Assembly: GCF_004798865.1 (NCBI RefSeq)
Contig: NW_025336010.1
Coordinates: 1,549,630-1,613,629 of the forward strand
DNA from: Varanus komodoensis
Taxonomy: Eukaryota > Chordata > Lepidosauria > Squamata > Varanidae
Length of the DNA stretch: 64,000 nt
Direction: 5' to 3'
Below, one piece after another: positions 57,328 to 64,000 of this stretch. Numbering within the stretch: the first letter of the stretch is position 1; every line of letters begins with the position of its first letter. The notes beneath the pieces were generated by a model, which ran no database searches, was not told the origin of the DNA, and saw only the letters and a list, made by a program, of their open reading frames with translations. The position numbers and the translations under genes are program-made.

Positions 57328-57527
57328 TGGTCGATCTTCAGTAGACTGAGGAAATGACAGGCGCTTCACTTTCTTATACTGTGGGGCAAGAGGGGTGTGG
57401 AGGTCCCGCCAAACCGTTAAGCTTTTAAATCTTCCCAGCTACAGGCGCTGTGCAGGCACAGCACCCAAATGTGTGATGCACAGATGGCCACTCGAAGAAC
57501 GACCGTTACAGGTGAGCAACCTGCCTT
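57328..57527 (+). repeat. Right inverted terminal repeat of DIRS copy C
   Basis: It pairs with the left repeat (GACTGAGGAAATG, AACCGTTAAGC, TGTGTGATGCACAGATGG) and continues a few dozen bases further to CAACCTGCC, matched in the internal complementary region. Confidence 0.85.
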
Positions 57528-57899
57528 CCTCTTCACTCTGCCGCTGAGAGACAGAGAAGGAGATGAGGAGGTGGGCGGAAGTAGTAGACCATGCTCATTC
57601 GCTTTCTTGAGTAGCGGGATGGGAGGATTAATTGAATTGCAGCAGGTGGAGAGGGGCAGTTTAACCTTGTCTTTCTCTGTGCTGATTTCTGTGAAAATGC
57701 ATCTTTTGAAGGCACTATTTGTACTGGGCCTTTCCATCCCAATACAGATAACAGGCTTGGAGGAACAGTTTTGAGGAACAAAAGGAAAGTGTTAAACCCA
57801 CCGCATCCCTACAGTACTTGTAATGATTGTCAGTGTCTGCCTTCTCCAACCTTACTGCTGTTTGCATTTGTGTACAAATGTCCATATATAGTTCATCGC
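57528..57899. other. Unclassified sequence after DIRS copy C
   Basis: Moderately G-rich. The minus-strand frames here (for example 57417-57737) run partly through the DIRS repeat and have no recognisable family. Not an L2 continuation. Confidence 0.4.
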
Positions 57900-58015
57900 T
57901 AAGCATCAAGTTTTATTAATGCTATTTTTTGTTGCTTGTGTGTGTTTAAGTTTTGTTAACTGCCCAGGGAGTCTTGGCTATTGGGCAGTGTGAAAATAAA
58001 ACAAATGAATGAATG
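57900..58015 (+). mobile_element. L2 LINE 3' UTR end
   Basis: GTTAACTGCCCAGGGAGTC, TTGGCTATTGGGCAGTG and AAATAAAACAAATGAATGAA match the L2 3' terminus seen at 24260-24345. A short 5'-truncated insertion. Confidence 0.75.
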
Positions 58016-58321
58016 CAAAGTGAAGCACATGCACACAGGCCATGTATTTACAAGTCACACTAAGCTGCCCTGTGAATAAGTGATGCCCTGGGAGTGTTCG
58101 CAGAACAACCCTTTCTGTGCCTGGCAGAGGATTGTGGTCACTCTAGCTTGTACCCTCATTCCTCCAATCACTGTCCCTTTGTAGTCACTGCTGACTTTTT
58201 TCGGAGAGGACAAAAAATGCAGAATTGGTGTCACATTGTTAAAGAAATTGGCCCCAGAAAAACAACTCAGTCAGATTGATGGCAGTGGTGGTGGTCTTTC
58301 ACAAGAGTGTCCTTACAGCTG

Positions 58322-58387
58322 TCTATTATTATTTATTATTATTATTAGAACATTTCTATGCCGCCCCTTGCCGAAGCCTCGGGGCTG
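58322..58387 (-). mobile_element. L2 LINE 3' terminus, minus strand
   Basis: TATTATTATTTATTATTATT, then AACATTTCTATGCCGCCCC and TTGCCGAAGCCTCGGGGC, is the exact reversed end of the 40-kb L2 family. Only about 65 bp was inserted. Confidence 0.88.
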
Positions 58388-59665
58388 TTTATTTGGAATC
58401 CAGCTGTGAACCCATATGTCTAGCCCTGTCTGCTCAATGTTCTCCTATTAAACTGCCAAAGGGAGCAGGCAATAGACATGGAAAAGACAAGATGAGGTTG
58501 CATATAGACTAATCTATGCACACTTGCTAGGGACCAGTTGCCAAGTTGTCAGTTGAAAACCACCCTAAAGGGATAAAAAGCAGTAAAAGAGGTGCACCAA
58601 AATGGAGGAGGACAATGCCATCCACTTAGCAGTGCAATACTCTGGATTTGAAGTTCTGAACTAAGACTTCCCCCAGGTCTGCTGCAACTCCAGAAGGGTA
58701 AGCAATTAACTCTCCACCTTTCACAGGTTCTTTGGAGAACCCTTACTGCTGCAGTGACTGTGGTTCCCTGAGAGTTCCTCTGCTCAGCACCAGCAGGATA
58801 GGATGGTGCAAATGGGCAGCAGCATCAGAGTTTTTACACCAACATCCCCATGGAGCCCCATTCATTCCATCCCATACAGCATCATTTATAGGTGCTTTTC
58901 ATAAAATGGTCAGTATTGTTGCAGTAACCACAGTAATAATACCCAAAGGAACTGTGAAAAGGAAAGGGTTTTTTCTTTCTTTCTGGACCAGCTGGAGATG
59001 CAGGGAAGTGATAGAATAATGGAGGACACTGAGAAGTGTAGTTCAGCACTTAAAATCAATAGCACAGTGGAGGTACCATTCCTTCTGTCCCTTCTGATGC
59101 TTCTTTTGCTAGTCTTTCCCCATTCCAGGTGCTTAGTCTTACCATGACATTTCCATGAGTGGTACCAGTTCCAATTTCCTGCTACCTTTGATCGCTGAAA
59201 TATATGAGGAAACTGAGGACACATACAAGCAGTGAGGGTGCACTTGTGAAAGACTGAACAAGAAAAAAAATTGCAAACATATTTGCATGTTTTGGGGGCT
59301 GAAATGCCTTCAAAGTGCCACTTGGTGGAAGGGTTGTTGCTAGCAATGGTAAAGGTGCAACCCATGATAACATTGTTCTTCTCGGTTTTGATAGCATCAT
59401 GAATCAACCTATCACAGATCAAACAACCCCTAGAACAAGCCACAGGTTGTCAGGGTGGCTTATTGCCAAAAGCAAGCCATGTTGTAGGAAATAGTCTGGT
59501 TTTGGATAACACAAACAACCCATTATGGATGGTTACACATGATGGCTTATTGTGTCCTGCAAAACCAGTCACACATATCCCAAGGAAGAAAGTACCTAAA
59601 GGCTGAATTGTGTTTGTTATTTGATGCAATAACTAATGCTTCCTTTCTTTAAAAAATCCTTGCAG
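58388..59665. other. Intron 3 end, unclassified
   Basis: Unique-looking sequence up to the exon 4 acceptor. Inverted-looking motifs at 59440-59570 (GGCTTATTG, CAAGCC) may be an old foldback element. The minus-strand frame at 58910-59443 has no family resemblance. Confidence 0.45.
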
Positions 59666-59785
59666 GTATCCAGACCATTGATTCAACACAGGCTCTCTTC
59701 CTTCCCATTGGTGCATCAGTGTCTCTTTTAGTCATGTTCTTCTTCTTTGACTCAGTTCAAGTTGTCTTTACAATATGCACAGCAG
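59666..59785 (+). CDS. SPPL3: SPPL3 coding exon 4 (second transmembrane segment)
   Basis: This 120-bp exon is flanked by a CCTTGCAG acceptor and a GTGACT donor. GT completes the Ser codon from exon 3, then 39 codons run [18 protein letters not shown] and end F-T-I-C-T-A, with a final G opening the next Val codon. It corresponds to residues 65-103 of SPPL3 and includes the very hydrophobic LLVMFFFF run of transmembrane segment 2. The protein looks identical to the mammalian sequence I recall, so it is under strong purifying selection. The next exon, beginning at Val104, is not in the remaining 4.2 kb. Confidence 0.96.
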
Positions 59786-60387
59786 GTGACTGTTTTTCTA
59801 CTTATCTTGTGCATGGAGTAGCATTATTATTAGAAATCAAGTCGCATTTGTGGATGAGATGTTCAGGGTATGAGCTAGTTAATCTCAAATGTGTTTTTCC
59901 AGTCCAGTTAAGTAAGTCATGCTAGAAGATAACTGCACTGAAGGAAAGATACGCCACTTTCAAATTTAGAGTAGAGGTATAGTTCCCCCTTTTTACTGTT
60001 ACATAACCATTTTTGGCTTCAGGCATCCTAATTCCCCAACCCCACTCTACCCCATGGCTTTGTTTTTTCTCATAGCTTTTCTAAGGAGAAATTTGAGATC
60101 CTGTAGGTTCATGTGCATATTTTGATGATGCATGACATTTTGACAGCGCAATCCTAAACCCCTAATGTTGCTTTTTGCAAGGTATTAAGATCTCTGTTGG
60201 CAGAGAGAACTCTGCTGGTGGAAGGCTATGACCTACAGATCTCCTACTGGGAGAAGCAAGTGTAGGGTCTCAAACGCTGTACTATTCAGCTGAGAGGGGC
60301 ATCTATGCTGTCTTGTAAACAGCAGGGGAGAAACTAACATATCACTCCCCTGCACTTTTTGCTATGCTTGCACAAGTTGGTAGGTCT
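59786..60387. other. Intron 4 start, unclassified
   Basis: Begins with the GTGACT donor. No repeat is recognised. Confidence 0.45.
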
Positions 60388-61905
60388 GCCATGCAGAAGT
60401 ATTTACACAGCCCCTTTGCTCTTCCACATTTTATTGTGTTACAACCTGGAATTGAAATTAAATGTGATTGGCATTACCACCACTTGATATACACAAGATA
60501 CTCAACCCTGTAAATGTGCGAAGCAGTTTTACTATGGCACAAAAGTCAGGGAAGCAAAAGCGAGCTGTCATCCGCCAGTCGCATAAGCACCCAACCTCTC
60601 TGCTGCAGGATGTCTGAATAAGCCCAGGTGCTCCCCCTGCCTCCAGAAGTCACAGACTGTAAGCGGTCCAGTCAACCCACCCGTGTGCACCTCCAGGCCA
60701 CACGCTCCCAGGTGAGACACTTCCTTCCCGGAATGCCCCAGAGGGTGTTGCAGAGCACAGCTAAGCAAGCAGCATCATGCAGACAACGCCTGGATCAAGC
60801 TGACTGCAGGAGCACCAGTCAGGGCCGGGCACTACGAGCAGCCCCAGATTAGGAAGACGCCCAGAGCACTGTTCAGCCCACTCTTACAAGTGGAGAGAAC
60901 AGGGATCAGCCGTGGCTCTCCCTACAGAGGGCCCCCCAGCAGAACTCGGTGCCTGGGTGATAGTCCGAGGAGCAACCAGGAGGGCAGCGACAGCTCCGAG
61001 GGAGCAGGTGAGGCCCGCAGCTCAGGGCAGAACCCGTGCATGGAGCAGCAATCGCCTGGATCTTCCACAAAGCTGGGCGTACTGGAAGAGTGGCGAGAAG
61101 AAAGGCACTGCTGGAACAAGCCCACGTCAGCGCTGCTTCGGCATCCCCAGGAAGGCATGTGGCAGACACAGCAAAGGTGGGAGAAGGTGCTCTGGGCTGA
61201 GGAGGCCGAGCGGGAGAGTTCGGCCGTGCTGCCAGATGCTTTGCATGACGCAAAGCCAACGCGCTCTTTGCCCTGAGAACGCCCTCCCCACCGGGAAGCC
61301 TGGTGGCGGCGGCAGCCTCGTGTCATGCTGTGGGGATGCTTCTCAGCAGGGGCTGGAAAACGGGGACTGGCCGAGTTCGAAGGCAAGGTGGATAGAGCCA
61401 AAGGCAGGCCACTGCCCTTTTCTGAGGAGAACCTGTTTCGCCATGCCAGGGACCTGCGACTGAGGCAGAGGCTGGACAGCGACCCTGCATGTGCCGCCCG
61501 AGCAGCCCTGGGGCGCTTTCGGGACAAGAGCCTGAACGGCCCAGCAGAGCCCGGACCTTGACCCAGCCGAGAACCTGGGGCAAGATGTGGCAGTTGCTGC
61601 CCGCCGACCTGGCAGCTGCCGCAGCTTTACCGGCACGCGTGGGATGCAGCTGCCCGGGTCCCATAGAGGAAGACGGGCCGAAGAAGACTTGCAGCCGAAA
61701 CTGCTGCTCAGGGGCTTCCAGCAAGTCCTCGCAGGGGTGCATGCTCATGCAGCCAACAAGGACCAGTGTGTTCTTGCCTGCCACGATGAACATAGTTGGC
61801 ATTTTCACAATGGTGAGTATCTTGTGTACATCAAGTTGTCACATTGCCAGTTAAATCCATTTCCAGCATGACAGAATGTGAGAAGGGAGCATATACTTTG
61901 CAGGG
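60388..61905 (+). mobile_element. Tc1-like DNA transposon, decayed, GC-rich interior
   Basis: The left part (GCAGAAGTATTTACAC, CACATTTTATTGTGTTACAA, CACTTGATATACACAAGATA) is mirrored in reverse on the right (GTATCTTGTGTACATCAAG, CAGAATGTGAGAAGG), giving inverted repeats of about 130 bp. The interior has Tc1 transposase traces in order: A-R-R-K-A-L-L, V-L-W-A-E-E, R-V-M-L-W-G-C-F-S-A-G-A and F-R-D-K-S-L-N. TA flanks could not be fixed. Confidence 0.8.
60534..61800 (+). pseudogene. Tc1-type transposase, frameshifted
   Basis: The homologous pieces fall in different frames: V-L-W-A-E-E near 61186, V-M-L-W-G-C-F-S-A (about 61322) to F-R-D-K-S-L-N (about 61535), and R-R-K-A-L-L near 61095. The DDE catalytic blocks cannot all be recognised. 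The expected Q-Q-D-N-D-P-K-H block is replaced by D-S-D-P-A. This part is strikingly GC- and CpG-rich compared with both its own A/T-rich ends and the surrounding intron, which is unusual for a decayed element. Confidence 0.7.
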
Positions 61906-64000
61906 TGCTACTGTAGTTGCCTCATCACCACCATCTCCAGCACTTGGGATGGTTGACTGAAGTGATGGTCAGGTAAGTATTTTTTGCCTCATTTTCGTTC
62001 CTTTTCTCTAAAGAGCTCAGGGTTCTCACTCCTCTCACCCTCCTAGGGCGTGCTGTGCAATAGGCTAGGCTGAGTGTGTGGCTTTCTCAGAGACATTGCC
62101 TGAGTATCACGGTCAAGTGGAGCTTGGTGTTTACAAAGCAATGTTACTATTTATACCTTCTCTGGCCTTATATTTGAGCCTTTCTCATTTATGAATGATG
62201 GCAGAAAAACTGAAATTTTTGTTTCTTTTTTTTAAGTGTTCTATTCCAGCCTGTTGCTAACTTTTTGTCCAAAATTTAGCTTTAACATTAGCTTTAATAT
62301 TGTAACTGTTGACTTCCAGTTCAATATTTTGAGAGATATTCCAGTTATGATAAGATGTCATAGAATTGGGGTAGGAAAACTTTCAGTCTACAGGCCATTT
62401 TCAGCATTCACTCTAATTTTGCGTGGGATGGAGGATAGAGAGTGTGAGAGAGAGTTGGGCTTGCAGAGAGGGCAGGGAGGGCCTGCTGTACTGTGTGCAT
62501 CACCCACTTCAGGCTCTGGCTCTGTGCTCCCGGCTGGCTCTTCCTGCTGATCAACAGCTGTTCTGGAGGAAAGCTTCCCCAGTCCTGCCGTGTATATGCT
62601 ACCTGTATTCTTCTGTGTCTTGCAGTATGTGTGTATTACATCACACACACATGAGCTGCAGTGTGGAGAACACTGGTGACTAACTTTGGGAGGTCAGCTG
62701 AACCATTTTCCCTCCCCTGGACTGCTCCGTCATAGGCTACAACACTCAGTCCTGCAAATGCCAAAAATCTTGCTCAAAGGAGCTTTAAAAAAATCAGTAA
62801 ATATACAACCAATGGAGCTGCTACAGAGAGCCAGAAGAGCCAAAATTCTTCACAAGATAATTTTGGCTTTTTTGTTTCTCTGCAGCAGCTCCAGTGACCA
62901 TTTTAAAAACATGCTTTTGGCTCTCTTTGAATTTCAAAAGATGACAGCACTAAGGTGCTGTGTCCATCTTGTGCAGTGCAGGGGCTGTGTGCTGCCCAGT
63001 CTGCTTTAGTTGATTATATTACTTGCCTTTTTAAAATTGATGCTTTCCCAGGTTTACAGGGTAGCACATTTTGATACAAATTAATTTTGATGAAAGCACT
63101 TACAAAGCCACAGACAGTTAGCTTCATCTTAGAGGCTTTTTTTCTGAAATAGGTAGTGCCTTTTCTGTGGTTATGTCTGATATAGTAATGCATCCTATAA
63201 AAAACAAAGTGTTGGATTCAGACTTTGTAATACCTATGCTTGGTTCATACATAACAATAAACTTGGTATCCTTTGTTCCCTTGTCCAAGCAGCAAACAGG
63301 TCCAAGACTTCCCCTGATTGGGTCCTCAGTGCTCCAGTGGAGGAATGATAAGAACTCAGTCTGCTTTCCTCAGCAGGAGTGAAGACAAGCTGGCCAAGTT
63401 CCTTTCACATCTGTTGTGAGGTGGTCCATTTTGCCCTGCTTCCTTCCCACCCTGGTGGAAGAAAACAGACTGAGTAAAGCAGAGGTGACTTGATGCATCT
63501 CCTTCCTCCAGTGGAAGAACATCAGGCACTGGGCTGACTCTGCCCTGTTGCTGCACACCCTGCCTTGTCCCCACAATGCGGGAAGGAAGTGGGGTGAGCA
63601 ATTCCGAAGGGAGCTTGTCCATTTGGGAAGAGCAGCCTCTCCGCCTAGCAAGGATAAATCACATGGCTCAGTGCCCCATGTTTCTGTGTTCTCAATTGGA
63701 GGTAACAGAAGGGATCCTGTTGCTTGTGCTTGACAGCACGGGAATGCCATCTGGGAATCCCTTCAGAGGCTGCATGGGCCAGATTGTCCCAGTGGCTGGG
63801 GGTTATGACCCTGCCCTCTAAACAGCCCAGAGCTCTGGGTCAAAATGTTTGTGTGTAGGCTGAAAGTTAAAGTGACTAGCACACAGGAAGAAGCCCAAGT
63901 GCTGCTTAGCCCCTGAGAAATGTGATTTGCACACTGGTCAAACTGTTAATGTATTTAGGCTTCATTTGCATGAGTAAAGTTTACCCACAGAAATTAGTCT
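61906..64000. other. Intron 4 sequence, unclassified
   Basis: No exon beginning at SPPL3 Val104 is seen. The sequence is ordinary apart from a long hairpin at 62814-62892 and short CA runs near 62630. Frames at 63167-63821 overlap on both strands and have no family resemblance. Confidence 0.45.
62814..62892. repeat. 79-base imperfect hairpin in intron 4
   Basis: A 34-base arm starting GGAGCTGCTACAGAGAG pairs with a 34-base arm ending CTCTGCAGCAGCTCC across an 11-base loop (CTTCACAAGAT). About six of 34 positions are mismatched by eye. Size and shape are those of a small foldback element or a microRNA-like precursor. Confidence 0.6.

Larger units (their letters stand above)
51768..57527 (+). 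mobile_element. DIRS-type tyrosine-recombinase retrotransposon, most complete copy C
   Basis: Structure: left inverted terminal repeat (about 51768-51937), gag-like region with Lys/Ser-rich and acidic parts (about 52180-54060), reverse transcriptase and RNase H (about 54240-55690), tyrosine recombinase (about 55740-57020), internal complementary region (about 57058-57180) and right inverted repeat (about 57328-57527). The internal region is complementary to the outer ends of both terminal repeats joined together, the signature of DIRS replication through a circle. No target duplication is expected for this class. It looks nearly full length but is broken, with roughly half a dozen breaks; the recombinase part is best preserved. 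It lies in SPPL3 intron 3 in gene orientation. Confidence 0.9.
1..64000 (+). other. SPPL3: Internal part of the SPPL3 gene, intron 1 to intron 4
   Basis: Three exons in the same strand and compatible phase place the window inside SPPL3. Intron 1 occupies at least 1-46213, intron 2 is 46292-49672, intron 3 is 49762-59665, and intron 4 runs from 59786 past the window end. Exon 1, expected to encode only about 8 residues in a CpG-rich promoter region, was looked for and not seen. The later exons with the two catalytic aspartates are also absent. The introns are almost entirely old mobile elements, which explains their length. That the whole 64 kb is one transcription unit is inferred from the exons and was not observed directly. 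Confidence 0.88.

Noticed and set aside
58910-59443. 177-codon minus-strand frame upstream of exon 4 as an antisense gene
   Set aside because: No family resemblance, no splice or promoter signals, and composition like the neighbouring intron.
60922-61527. 201-codon minus-strand open frame
   Set aside because: Antisense of the GC-rich Tc1 transposase remnant; no recognisable domain.
60000-64000. Search for SPPL3 exon 5 (starting at Val104) and for exon 1 in 1-46213
   Set aside because: No stretch encoding these residues with splice signals was found; both are presumed outside the window.

Overview
The window is vertebrate nuclear DNA and lies inside one host gene on the + strand. Three short exons with consensus splice sites (46214-46291, 49673-49761, 59666-59785) encode, in phase, about residues 8-104 of signal peptide peptidase-like 3 (SPPL3). 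These cover the first transmembrane segment, the hydrophilic linker and the second transmembrane segment. Exon 1 (the first 8 residues) is not found, so the window begins in intron 1, which is at least 46.2 kb here. The exons carrying the catalytic aspartates lie beyond base 64000. Introns 2 and 3 are 3.4 and 9.9 kb, and at least 4.2 kb of intron 4 is present. No other host gene, tRNA or CRISPR was found.

Nearly everything else is mobile-element DNA. The mix of CR1, L2, RTE-BovB and L1 LINEs, DIRS-type tyrosine-recombinase retrotransposons, hAT and Tc1/mariner elements, a CORE-SINE and a 5S-derived SINE points to a squamate reptile, probably a lizard. This is inference: BovB is abundant in squamates, but I cannot fix the species.

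Layout: 0-6.8 kb holds an internally deleted CR1 (-), a broken DIRS copy and an unclassified stretch. 6.8-11.6 kb is a nearly full-length CR1 (+) split by a 359-bp hAT element. 11.7-21.7 kb holds a 461-bp mariner-type MITE, old L2/RTE pieces and a DNA transposon carrying a solo LTR. 21.7-24.3 kb is an L2 (+) split by BovB (-). 25.1-29.2 kb is a CR1 (-) split by BovB (+), followed by L1 (-). 29.3-32.8 kb is a second DIRS copy split by CR1 (+). 33.9-35.8 kb is an old L2. 37.1-43.1 kb is an old CR1 (+) split by the best-preserved L2. 43.1-48.2 kb holds two old RTE copies (-), one with a 5S-derived SINE, on either side of SPPL3 exon 2. 51.1-57.5 kb is an L2 (-) next to the most complete DIRS element, in intron 3. 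60.4-61.9 kb is a GC-rich Tc1 remnant in intron 4.

The nested insertions give a relative order. Old CR1, L2 and RTE copies were hit later by BovB, hAT, L2 and SINE insertions, several with exact target-site duplications. The element genes are decayed reverse transcriptases, endonucleases, recombinases and transposases. They do not form a working system with the host gene; they are cargo of a tolerant, expanding intron.
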